Assembly: GCF_026745355.1 (NCBI RefSeq)
Contig: NC_079209.1
Coordinates: 6,391,507-6,455,506, forward strand
Direction: 5' to 3'
DNA: 64,000 nucleotides
DNA from: Beta vulgaris subsp. vulgaris
Taxonomy: Eukaryota > Streptophyta > Magnoliopsida > Caryophyllales > Amaranthaceae
Of the stretch, positions 13,640 to 23,673 are shown piece after piece. A model generated the notes under the pieces. The model worked only from the letters and a program-made list of their open reading frames with translations, was not told the origin of the DNA and made no database searches. Positions within the stretch are counted from its first letter, which is position 1, and the number at the start of each line of letters is the position of its first letter. A program made the translations under genes and the position numbers.

Positions 13640-16029
13640 GCTAATCATCCATTGCTCGCTCTAGTGCCATATGTTATGTGAGAGGGCCTCTGGTGACGTA
13701 GGAAAGCTACTTCACTTACCCTATTCATTTAACGTTGAGTCTAAGGTGTGTCCTTGAGGCGTGGATTATACCTTCAAACTAGGGTCCATGAGGTTATCTC
13801 AAGTCCTTTCCTGTACCGTAAGTGGAAATTCTAGTGACATATATGATCCAACCTGATAACCGACTCAAAACTGACATGAAAATTTAGAGTTTGGAGTGAG
13901 ACTTTCGACCTGAAATAAAAAATGGATCGACACAACCCAACTTGAAAATATAACGAGTTAGGTTTAGGTTCACCTTTTGAATATGAAAACTAGTATTTGG
14001 GCCAAGACGTTGTCTCGAGTTGGTATTGTTTTTCGAAGCATTTTTTTCTATTCCCATTAGAATATATATTAAGGAAAACTCAACATTTAAAAAGTACAAA
14101 TATAATAATGTGGACACTTAAAACATGATTAAAAGTTGGTTGAGATAATAATTGTGTCATGTATAATAGCAAGAGGTCATGGGTTCAAATCTTGTTGCAA
14201 GGTAATTTTACTTTTGTTAATTGACATGACTTGTGTACACATTGGACAATGCTAGTGTAGTAACAGAGGTGCCACGTGGCGTGTATACCTTGTCATCCAT
14301 GCTTTTTAATATATTTGTATAGATAACCTGAATAACCTGATTTAGAAGTCGGGTTATTTTCACTTTAGATCAACCTGAAATTAACTTCGAGTTTCATAAT
14401 TTATACAGCCTATCTTCATTGTTTTTATTTGTATTAGACCAACCCCGTTGTTTGGATCATCTAAATTTCATTTCATCATTAACCTAGACTTTCATAACTT
14501 TGCGTGTATAGTTAAATTTCACTTCAGGTTGGTTTCGGATCGACTCGGAATCGAAAAGGCCGGGTTTGGGTTATGATTTTTGACCTGAAATTAAAATCAG
14601 GTTGGGTTTGGGTTAGAGGTAAGTGACCTGAAATATAAAACCAGGTCAACTTGAAATTGACCCAACTCGATCTGATTGCCAACCCTAATCGTAGGGATCT
14701 TTGTCGACTGAGAAACTCTTCTTTTTAAACTTATACACGAGGCGTGAATAACCTTCAAATTCAGCTTGCCATGGTTTGTTTCATACCCAATATCGTTCAT
14801 GGACGTAAGGACGATCCCCAAAGCCTGCATCTTTGGTTGGGCTTGTAGCTCTGCCTTGTGTTTTCGATGGTTTTTGGGAGGGTTTGGAAAGCCTTTTAGG
14901 AGCTATCACCTTTTTGAATGCATAAGTAGATCATGCAATAAGGCCTCTAGTGTGGTAGTGCCCTTTAGTAGGGATGACAATCCAATCCGGATCTGATCCT
15001 ATTCCGCTCCAATTCCAAGAAAAAAATTCGAGTCGATTCCGTTTAAAAAGTCCGACTCTGAGTTGGATCTCATAAAATGTGTATTAAAGCTTTCAAAATA
15101 TTTGGGTGTTCTCGAAACTCAGACAATATTATTTATGACGACTTTTCCAATGAGCTTTGCGTGCTTGAGATGTCTCTTGGACAATTGGGTCTCCTCCTTA
15201 TTGACTTGAAAATGTGATTTACAAGTATATTTTGACTTTTGTTTATTTAACTCTAGAACAACTAGATAAACCTTAATTTTCCACCATATGCAAGCTATTA
15301 CTCCTGGTTATGGTTAGGACAGTCTTAAATACTTTAGAGGTCCTGTTCTCATATGAAAAATTAGACCTTTAGTATCAATACGTGACATTTTTTATTTAGC
15401 TAATATTTCTCTTAGTAATTTTGACCCTAACCATAATTCATTCCCATCAATACTAATAGTTAGATTAGCTATTAACATATGCTTTTTTGAAAAGAAAAAT
15501 AAAAAAAAAACATTGCAATTACAATTAGTTATCTCACTATCTGATCACTATAAAATAATTAATCGATAACTCGGAATATAAATATAAGTGAAGAAAAGGA
15601 ATGATAATATAAAACAAACAATTGGTTATAGTATTGACTAAGTCTAACCTACATCAAACTGTTAAGATATGTAACTAGCTTATAAATGAAATTTTACCCT
15701 TCTAATTCAATACCCACAAATAAGAGCAAAACATCACGACTAACCAAAATTCAATATATCTAAACATATCCTATATGTCTGACAACTACAAAGATAACTT
15801 TAGTAATCTAAAAAATAAGATTAGCAAAAATAAGACAGTTTTATGAACTTATAGATTGCACTTGTTATTTGCTTAGCAGCCGCTCGCGAAAAAATTCTTC
15901 AAATCTTCACAACAGCACTCACAACTCCTTTTCCCAAAATGAATTTGGTTTTTTGTCCCAAAAACAAAATAATCAATAACTGTAATCTTAGATTCTTGAT
16001 GGATAGGTAAAGAATTAAAGATCGAGTAG
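13640..16029. other. Intergenic DNA with decayed repeats
   Basis: No gene is supported. The stretches 13850-14690 and 14960-15070 are rich in acctgaa/ggttcgg and aatccaatccgg words. They start or end with phrases such as tagggatgacaat and gattgccaacccta, which resemble hAT-type termini, but I found no matched ends or target duplications. The rest is AT-rich. Confidence 0.4.
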
Positions 16030-16038
16030 AAATTTATA

Positions 16039-16391
16039 GGAAAAATTGACAATAGAGGTCTGAACTTTGGGTGATAATTTTTAAAAGGTCTGAACTATTG
16101 ATTAACCTGTGTAGGTCCCAACTTTAGGGGGTCTTAACTTTTAGCGGGCCTCGACGACTTAAAACTGAAGATTTTTTTAAAAATCTCACCTAGTTCCTAC
16201 ATCCCTCCCTCAATTAACCCTTCTGATGTGACCCAAGTTTTATAGGTGATGACCTACTAAGCCAGTTTTAAGTCACTAAAGCCTGCTAAAAGTTAAGACC
16301 CCCTAAAGTTGGGACCTACACAGGTTAATCAATAGTTCAGACCTTTTAAAAATTATAACCCAAAGTTCAGACCTCTATTGTCAATTTTTCC
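16039..16391. mobile_element. Mutator-type MITE with long terminal inverted repeats
   Basis: A 353-bp element has arms of about 130 bp. The left end, GGAAAAATTGACAATAGAGG, is mirrored by the right end. Perfect 9-bp direct repeats AAATTTATA flank it at 16030-16038 and 16392-16400. Nine-base duplication plus long TIRs is the Mutator (MULE) signature. It has no coding capacity. Confidence 0.88.
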
Positions 16392-16400
16392 AAATTTATA

Positions 16401-17064
16401 AGGGGAAAATTATTAGTCGGTAATGGCCGATTTAATTGAGGAAAAATTAAAGTTAATTTTGATATCGATAGTTTCTCAAGGAGTGAGGAAAATATATTTA
16501 AAATGGCTATAAATTTAGAAAGGAAGGTGAGATGGTGAATGGGAAACTTTGGTTATGAGAGAAAGTTAATTAATAAATAAGAAAAACAAGAATGAATCTG
16601 GAAAGTTCCATTAATTTTGTGGAATTCTAAGATAGAAAGAGTAACCAACAGAGTGGAAGATCAAAAGTTTCTACCTATACAACGTAGAAAATCTAACAGG
16701 AAAATAAGGAAAGTACGAGACAACTGTTATTAAGAAAGAGAGAAAAACAAGGGAACTAATGAATAAGTTGTAGGATGCGGGGCCCCAAAAAGTTCGAGGC
16801 CCTATGCTATGGGTCTGCTTGCACAGGCCCATAGCCGGCGCTGGACTTATGGCTGGTATATGAATTTAGTTAATAATCCAAATTATTACAAGAACTTAAT
16901 TCGATAAAATTATGAAACAAACATATAAGCTTCAATCATATAACCTTCATAATAATTATACGAAGTAAATCATTCCATGCGCACTTCTAGAGTCCAAAAC
17001 TTACACATTATCAACAAGAAACATCAGGTTAGGACACCCAACCTTCTTCTTGGAGATTGTTAAA
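16401..17064. other. AT-rich intergenic stretch
   Basis: No gene or bounded element is seen. A G/C-richer patch near 16770-16850 (ggggccccaaaaagttcgagg) may be a repeat fragment. Confidence 0.4.
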
Positions 17065-17696
17065 CGTCGCCCCAAAATTACTTAAAATCACCCCTAAATT
17101 TATTTTTATAGACCATTTTACGCTTCCTCTATTCCACACCACCCACCACCTGACCACCTGCCACCACCTACCTCCCCGCTACCACCCACCACCCCACCAC
17201 CTACCTCCCAACTACCACCCGCCACCTCCTCATCACCCACCTGGTACGAAATCAAAATGTTTTTGGGCCATGGGTGGAACGTCCAATCTGGACGTTCGCC
17301 CATGGTCCAAAAAATTTTCGATCGCTTTGCGCAACCAAAGAAGAGAAGAGGAAGAAGCTAAAGGCCTGGACGGTGTAGTGTGTTTTGGAAACTGTGAAAA
17401 CACTCTCATTGAAGGATTCAACCTAAGATTATTGCGGCTAATGGAAAGATCGGATGCTGGAGACTCATGAAGCCATGATTGACTATGTTATGTGAGTGTA
17501 AAAAGAGAGAGAAAAAAAGGAAGAGGTAAAAAAGGTGGTGGTGGCAGGAGGTGGATGGTGGTGGAGTGAGGTAGCTGGTGGTGAGGGTGGGGGTAGAGGT
17601 GGTGAATCTGGTGATGGTTTAGGGAAAAAGAAAAAAAAAGGTTAGAAATGCAATTTCAACTTTTTTGGGGCGATTTTAAGTAATTTTGGAGTGACG
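17065..17696. mobile_element. Fold-back TIR element (class uncertain)
   Basis: The ends are inverted repeats of about 30 bp: CGTCGCCCCAAAATTACTTA at the left, and its near-complement ending TTTTGGAGTGACG at the right. Inside, the left half carries a cca/cct-rich stretch (17140-17240) and the right half a ggt/gga-rich stretch (17530-17610), so most of the element can fold on itself. A second hairpin sits at 17261-17312. I found no clear target duplication, so the superfamily is open. The proline/histidine-rich ORF inside is a by-product of the repeat. Confidence 0.7.
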
Positions 17697-17754
17697 AATA
17701 AAAGTTCGGCTCTTGGATAGAACATTTATTTAGCCTATCATAATGCAAAATACT

Positions 17755-17848
17755 CCCTCTTTGTACAAAGAAGGGGAGGGGGGATTCGAACCTGTGACCT
17801 ATCGCTCACAGCACCTCAATCTTAACCACTAGGCCAAGACATCCTTGG
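17755..17848 (-). mobile_element. tRNA-derived SINE, 3'-truncated
   Basis: Read on the minus strand, this matches the SINE at 24836-24960: it starts ccaaggatgtcttgg, has a pol III A-box-like cctagtggttaag, and a B-box-like GGTTCGAATCC. The 3' end stops within ctttgtacaaag with no A-tail on that side. A T-run (17849-17872) abuts the 5' side. Confidence 0.75.
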
Positions 17849-18119
17849 TTTTTTTTTTTTTTTTTTTTTTTTATCATTCACACTTTTCTGTATATGTTTC
17901 CCAATACACCTCTTTGAACATAAATATATTTCGATTGTGGTAAACCCCCAATTCTTCTTTTTTCTTCTAGTTTTCATTGGTTTGTTATTAATAATCTTCC
18001 ATTCTCTCTCTTTCTGAGAGTTTTCTACCCAATTTTGGGTTCTTTCTCTCCTTTCATAGGAGTTTAGAGTTTAGTTTTATTCTCTTCCCACGTGGAAGTT
18101 TAAAAATTGGTATGAGAAA

Positions 18120-18422
18120 TTGTTCTTATTATTTGAAGTTCAAGACCATCAACATCGAAGTATTGAAAATTTGGATGTGCTCAACCTAGTTAAATCAAGA
18201 ATTTTCTTCTCCAAATTATGTCAGAATGATATACTTCCCATCAATAGCTGCATGATTCAGCAAATACAAGGGGGCTTCGCTGTATTGCCCAATCTGGTTC
18301 ATTGTAGTTTCTTCGAAGACGAATTTGATTTGATCTTGTCTGATTATATTTTATTTTTCTTTAATACTTATTGTAGATGCCGTTTGGCCTTCAATTAATA
18401 AAATTTCTCTTTCAAAAAAAAA
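18120..18422 (+). mobile_element. 3' end of a LINE-type retroposon with A-tail
   Basis: The segment ends gtagatgccgtttggccttc, then aattaataaaatttctctttc and an A-run. The same terminus is seen, inverted, at 21270-21340. A small open frame ends CRCRLAFN here and CKCRLAIPYQ in the other copy, so they are relatives. The 5' border may lie as far up as about 17930. No target duplication was found. Confidence 0.6.
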
Positions 18423-18686
18423 ATATATTAATAAAAGTTATAACAATTGAATATTAATAATGTAATAATTGAGACGAATCAAACAAGATTCCACATGAAT
18501 ATATTTTTTATTATAAATTGAAAAAAATGGAGAAGATTCTCTCTAAATATAAATAGTGTGAAAATTGTAATTGAAAAAGATAAAAAGAAACGGAGGAATT
18601 ATATGCAATCCAATTGGTTGTGACTGGTTTGTTCCCCGAACACTGTTGGATTTGAACATACTACCATCATACATTATACAGTTAGT

Positions 18687-20908
18687 TTAAGGTAAGCAGG
18701 AGTATTGACAATTGTCATGACCTGTTGAAAGAAACAAAACATTAAGTTAATAAACCATTTCCAAAACTTAAAATCCAACAATTGAAAGAGGAAAGTAAGG
18801 GCCCGTTTGGTATGACTGTGGTTTTCTGTTTTTTGGTTTTTTGATTTTCAAAGTCATATGATATATGTTCTCTAATGAATAAAAAATTAGTCATATTTAT
18901 TGGGAACATGATGATTTTGAAAACTGACAACTGAAAAGTGAAAACAATTTTTTTAGGTTTCCAGTTTTTGGCTTTTAGTTTTCAAAAAAACTGGAAACTG
19001 AAAACAAAAAACGATAACGAACGGTACCTAAATAATAGGGTATGTTAATTTTCGATTTTCATTTGCTGTCAAAACTAGAAACAACAATACGAAAATTAAA
19101 ATCAGAAAAAGTATTTTCAATTTTCTAGTTTTTAGTTTTCAAAATCACTAGAAATAGTGTAAGTACGGCTAATTTTAAAGTCATAACAAAATTTATAACA
19201 TATACTCTCTCCGTTTCCTAAAGATCTTTTCACTTACTGTTCCTACAGAAACCAAGGAAAATCAAGTTGTGTGGGGGCATGATGTGAGTAAAGTATGAGA
19301 GAGAAAGGGGTTAAAATAAATAAACAAATAAAAAGGGGTTAAAGTAGGAGAGAGAAAGGGAGTAAAATTGAATTAATATATAATGTAATGGTGGACCATA
19401 TGATAGTGACATGAGAGGGTAAATAGGGAAATTTGTTTTGCCAAACAAGGAATAAAGCAAAAGAGGAAAGATCTTTTGGAAACACCCTTAAACGGAAAAA
19501 GGGAAGATCTTTAGGAAAAACGGAGGGAGTAATTATTAAAATCTTGAAATCAAAAGCTGAAAGTTGACAACGATGTCGAAAGAACTCAAATTTTCTTGTT
19601 TTTATTTAATACTTTAAAATAAATTTAATTAGCATAGTAAGTAGTAAGTATGAATAATTTTATTTTGAATGACTTATTTTATACGATTTTGCAATCTTAA
19701 AACCATAAATAATTTCAATCTAATAGCGACATCGAAAAAACCCCTTAATTCAACGAAAATATATAGTGGGTAATAAATTAAGACGGGGCCAGGTTTAAGT
19801 TGCACTTACTTGGGTCATTATAGACCAAAGTAGCAGCACCAAACACATCACAAAGTGCACCAGGCGAGTGCTTGACTTGCTGCCAATAGTCATTGAAAGC
19901 ACAGGAAGCAACCCCTCTTAAATCATTTGGTCGATAACAAGCTTGTCCTGGCTGTATTCTACTGCATGCACTTCCATATACGCATACCCAATCTAGCGAT
20001 TTTTGTATCACTTGGTCTGAAGCGTCATTCCTAGCAACACACCACTCTGTGCAACTACTATATCCCCCTAATTAAGTTACCACATTGCAAACCATGAGAA
20101 ATTATCATATTGTTCAAGATTATTTACATTATCTATGATAAATTAAATGATCTAGGAAGTACTCAAACTTCAATTTTTATCGGTTTTGATTTTTTTTTTT
20201 TTGGTGTGTAAATGAGTGACTAAACACAATGATGTAGACGAGATTTGATCCCAAGTCTTGAGAACACTTTGCACAAGAATTTACCAAATAAGCTAAATAA
20301 TATCCACAATAATCGATGAAACATGAGGTTTTCGTGCTTGAAATAAGTTTTAGTTTAATAACGGAGTTCCATGTACATGGAGTATAGTTTATGAAATTAA
20401 TAGTGATAATGAAATTATGTATAAAAGAATGAAAAATTAATTTCTTTATCAATCCCTAAGCATTACTTGATAAATTCAAGATCGTGACTTTCTGATAATA
20501 TGTGAGTCTTAGATGACCCTAATGACATCAATACTAGAATGTTATTATAATCATATGTTGAATACTCCCATTTTTTTGTTGTATCTTTACACCATTCGTA
20601 GTATTATCGTACCTCCATCCGAAAAAACAAAATTATTTCATCAATTATGACCATAACTCTTTCGATAACGGTTGTAAATTATCATATGAAATTAAAATTC
20701 CTAGTAAATACAATAATTTCATATCGTTATCAACTTATATCTTTTAGCTAGAATTATATTATAAATATGTAACTATAGAAATCAATTTCTAATAGTACTT
20801 AATATAATAATGAAAACAAAGTTCAAATATATATGTCTCACCAGATATTTGTGCAAAAATAACCAACAATATGCAAGCAAGGAAAGAGCTCCAGCCAAAA
20901 CTCGCCAT
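18687..20908 (-). CDS. X8-domain (CBM43) small secreted protein, copy A
   Basis: Three exons on the minus strand: 20908-20842, 20067-19810 and 18721-18687. All introns are GT-AG and the coding sequence is 360 nt (119 aa). Exon 1 encodes a signal peptide (MASFGWSSFLACILLVIFAQ). Exon 2 encodes most of an X8 domain with the usual cysteine and aromatic pattern: EWCVARNDA, LDWVCVYGSACSRIQPGQAC, SCAFNDYWQ and GAATLVYNDPS. Exon 3 supplies the last family cysteine segment (HDNCQYSCLP). X8/CBM43 domains bind callose (beta-1,3-glucan); short secreted members act in the cell wall, some at plasmodesmata. No GPI-type hydrophobic tail is seen. Intron 2 (1.09 kb) carries two MITEs. A paralogue lies 2.8 kb upstream in the same orientation. 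The substrate is inferred from the family. Confidence 0.87.
18799..19028. mobile_element. Harbinger/Tourist-like MITE in X8 copy A intron
   Basis: A 230-bp element. The left end GGGCCCGTTTGGTAT matches the inverted right end GGTACCGTTCGTTAT, with TAA on both sides (18796-18798, 19029-19031), fitting the TWA preference of PIF/Harbinger. The interior is made of gttttca/tgaaaac words that also fold back. Confidence 0.6.
19205..19529. mobile_element. Stowaway (Tc1/Mariner) MITE in X8 copy A intron
   Basis: A 325-bp element with termini CTCTCTCCGTTTCCTAAAGA and, inverted at the right, CTCCCTCCGTTTTTCCTAAA. It is flanked by TA on both sides. CTCCCTCCGTTTC is the standard plant Stowaway terminus. 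Confidence 0.9.
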
Positions 20909-21008
20909 CTTTGATATGATATTTGGCTTGTACAAGTTTGAGCTGTGCGAAATAATTATAATCAGGTCCTAGTAGACTGCTACTTGTTAACACTACTATT
21001 TGTCTTGC

Positions 21009-21015
21009 ATTTATA
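21009..21015 (-). promoter_or_regulatory. TATA box of X8 copy A
   Basis: TATAAAT on the minus strand, about 100 bases upstream of the ATG at 20908. Confidence 0.5.
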
Positions 21016-21269
21016 CTTCGGTTTACAAGGGTAGGAACTAGGAAACGTTTCTTATTCTTTCCATGAGAAAATGGGAAATATTCAAGAAATTATGGGATCA
21101 GGATCATCTGATGATATCTTTCTTTCCAAAGGTGATTTTATCATTAGTTTCCAATTACTCCAGATAATAGTACCAAATTTTTTTGAGTATAATTTGGTTC
21201 TCAGAATATATTTTGATCAGTTACCAAAATTAGTTGGTACTCCACACTTCCAATAATTTACTCTTTGTT

Positions 21270-21876
21270 TTTTTGACCGAAAGAAAAATAATTTCATTGA
21301 TAAGGGATGGCCAAACGGCACTTACAATCAATTCCTGAAAAATCGAAAATTCCAACATAGGTATATAACACCTTAGAACTAGATACATCGCAGATTTGAT
21401 AAAAAATAACCTTAATAAAAAACTTCATCTGAAGCAATACAATCTGTGAGTTCGCCCTAATTCGGCTTAACTTCTGCTGATGCATAGTCGTTTGGGTGAA
21501 AATACTTCCGTGGTCTTCTAGATTCTTACAGAGAAGAGTGATTGTTAGATTTTCCTTCTTCATTAGATGAACAAAAAAAGAAATGGAACATTCTAAAATA
21601 AATACCATCTTAATGATGGGATATACTTATTGGAAGCAATTAAAAAGATTTTTGGGGCTTACCACCGGTACGAACACCAGTGGAAGCCCCTACAAAGATT
21701 CACAATTGAGACCAAGAAGAAAAGTGATGAAAAAACAAAGAGAAAGAAGAAAGAATGAAGGAAAAACCTTCAAAAAAGAAGAAAAACCTAGCGACGGAGG
21801 CTAGGAAAAAACCCTCCGAAAAAGAAACCCTAGAGAGAAAAAATCCTCTCAAAGAGAAACCCTAGAGGGAACCCGT
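21270..21876 (-). mobile_element. LINE-derived non-autonomous retroposon with 18-bp target duplication
   Basis: A 607-bp insert on the minus strand, flanked by perfect 18-bp repeats AATAATTTACTCTTTGTT (21252-21269 and 21877-21894). It starts ggGTTCCCTCTAGGGTTTCTC and passes through several ctagggttt-type leader words. It ends with gtaagtgccgtttggccatc and an A-rich tail. No RT is present. Length, long duplication and tail point to LINE machinery. It looks like the leader and tail of a LINE joined directly (internal deletion), or a SINE-like family riding on it. A relative lies at 18120-18422. Confidence 0.85.
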
Positions 21877-21894
21877 AATAATTTACTCTTTGTT

Positions 21895-22474
21895 GATCAA
21901 CAAATATTTGAATTATTTACATTTGTGAGAGTACACATTTTTAAGTCAGTATAATAGGATGCATGATTTGTCTAATGCATGCCTACAGACTATAGGTTCC
22001 TTTAAAAAAAAAAAAAAAAATCTACAACTTCCTTTCAAAATAAAAAATCTACAAGTTGAATATATTTTTAGCAATTTTTATTCTTTTATGTGATATAATA
22101 ATTTATTAATATCGAACAATTTTTTTCTGGCAAAATACAATATAGAATTTATAGTTTTTCTGTTGGGTGCATGCCTAATTGCGAATAGCTACAGACAGGT
22201 GATAGTGTCGTATCTATTATACACTTTACGCGTATCTGAATAACATAATAATTGGTCATAGAATAACTAAAAGTAGGGGTGGTAATGAGGTAGGATTCAG
22301 GCTGACCTGACTTCTATTACGGATCAATTACCTCTAGTCCAAATCCGACCTGGTTTTAATTTCAGACCACAAAACAATAACTGACATATTAGGTTTCAGG
22401 TTGACTCGAAACCAACCCAATATGACTTGAATTATTTTTTTATAATTGCAATAATTATACATTACAAAAATAAA
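21895..22474. other. AT-rich spacer with hAT-like fragment
   Basis: No gene is present. From about 22275 the sequence begins taggggtggtaatg and continues with acctgacc/ggtttcagg words, like the 5' part of a hAT-type MITE. Its other end is not found and may be interrupted by the SINE that follows. Confidence 0.4.
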
Positions 22475-22475
22475 C

Positions 22476-22660
22476 TTTTTTTTGGGTGAACCATACTCGA
22501 TTTTCGAAATCCATTTTTGGATCCCGACTAATACGGATTTGAGCTAGGTCAGGTCCTAATTAGGGGAAAGCTCTCCCAACACACTCTGCTGCATTCTCAG
22601 GGCTCGAACCCAAGACCTCTGGTTAAGTTAGAACAACTCTCTTACTAGTTGATCTAAGCA
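22476..22660 (-). mobile_element. tRNA-derived SINE, second family
   Basis: On the minus strand the head contains gatcaactagtaagagag and a pol III B-box-like GGGTTCGAGCC (22601-22611). It is followed by a unique body and an 8-A tail (22476-22483). It differs from the family at 24836 and from that at 41444. A target duplication was not identified. Confidence 0.65.
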
Positions 22661-22832
22661 TGTGTTAGTAAATTCAGATTAATTTTCTTACGCTTCATTG
22701 AACCCCTTGCAAATATTTGGTTAGTTTTAGATCCAAATAACAATTTAATTCATTTTATAATATTCGGAGTATTTGAGTCTTGAGATATATAATTAATTCA
22801 AGACTAGAGTCATGAGCCACTTGCACTCAAAG

Positions 22833-23386
22833 TAGGGGTGTTCGCGGTTTGGGTTGGTGCGGTTTGGGATGTAATCGAACCCAAAGCATAAATATATAGT
22901 TTGACATTTTTCCAACTCAAACCGCACTGCACTTTTGCCCAAACTAACCCAAACCAAACCGCGTAAAACGGTTTGGTGCGGTTTAACCATTTTTTCCTGC
23001 GCGACATTAATTTAGTAATCTAAGAGTAAAAAGAAATTGTTAATAAATATAAAGAGTCCAAATAAATATGAAATTGACTCCATAATTAAACATATAAAAT
23101 AATTTATCAAAAGTGTCCAGGTTCTTTACCTCAAACTTCTTTTTTCATTTATATACTTGTATGCCACCTTGTCAAGTGAATTTTAAAAAAAATTAAAAAA
23201 AAAAATCAGATAAAATTGCGGTTTATGATGCGGTTTCGGTTTACAAAACATAAAACTCAACCCAAACCGCAATTTGCTTGAAATCATAACCCAAACTGCA
23301 ACTTTAAAACTGCAAACCAACCCGAATCGCGAAAAAATGGTTTGAGTTGTGGTTTGGTGCGTTCAGACGCACTCTGAACAGGCCTA
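22833..23386. mobile_element. hAT-type non-autonomous element with 8-bp target duplication
   Basis: A 554-bp element starting TAGGGGTGTTCG and ending CTGAACAGGCCTA, flanked by perfect 8-bp repeats ACTCAAAG (22825-22832 and 23387-23394). Eight-base duplication and short TA-starting TIRs define hAT elements. The interior has many copies of gcggtttgg / ccaaaccgc in both orientations. It has no transposase. Confidence 0.87.
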
Positions 23387-23673
23387 ACTCAAAGTGATCT
23401 ATCCTGATTGTACAACTTAATTATGGGAAGCACCAGTAGAGATTTAGAGCAAACCTCGAATTTCACATTATTCCAAAGTTAAATTACTAAGCTAGTACAA
23501 AATAACGAGTGCTATAAACTAATACTACAAGAATGTTGTCATTAATCCACAAGACATTTTCGTGGATGAAGATTGTAAATTTGTAACTCCGATATATAAT
23601 TCTAGTATAGTATAGGTAAGTGATAAGATTTCTTCGAGAAGACATTGCACGACTGTTTTTTCTGTTCTTTACA

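Noticed and set aside
17057..17470. 137-aa proline/histidine-rich ORF
   Set aside because: Created by cca repeats of the fold-back element; spans its terminal repeat.
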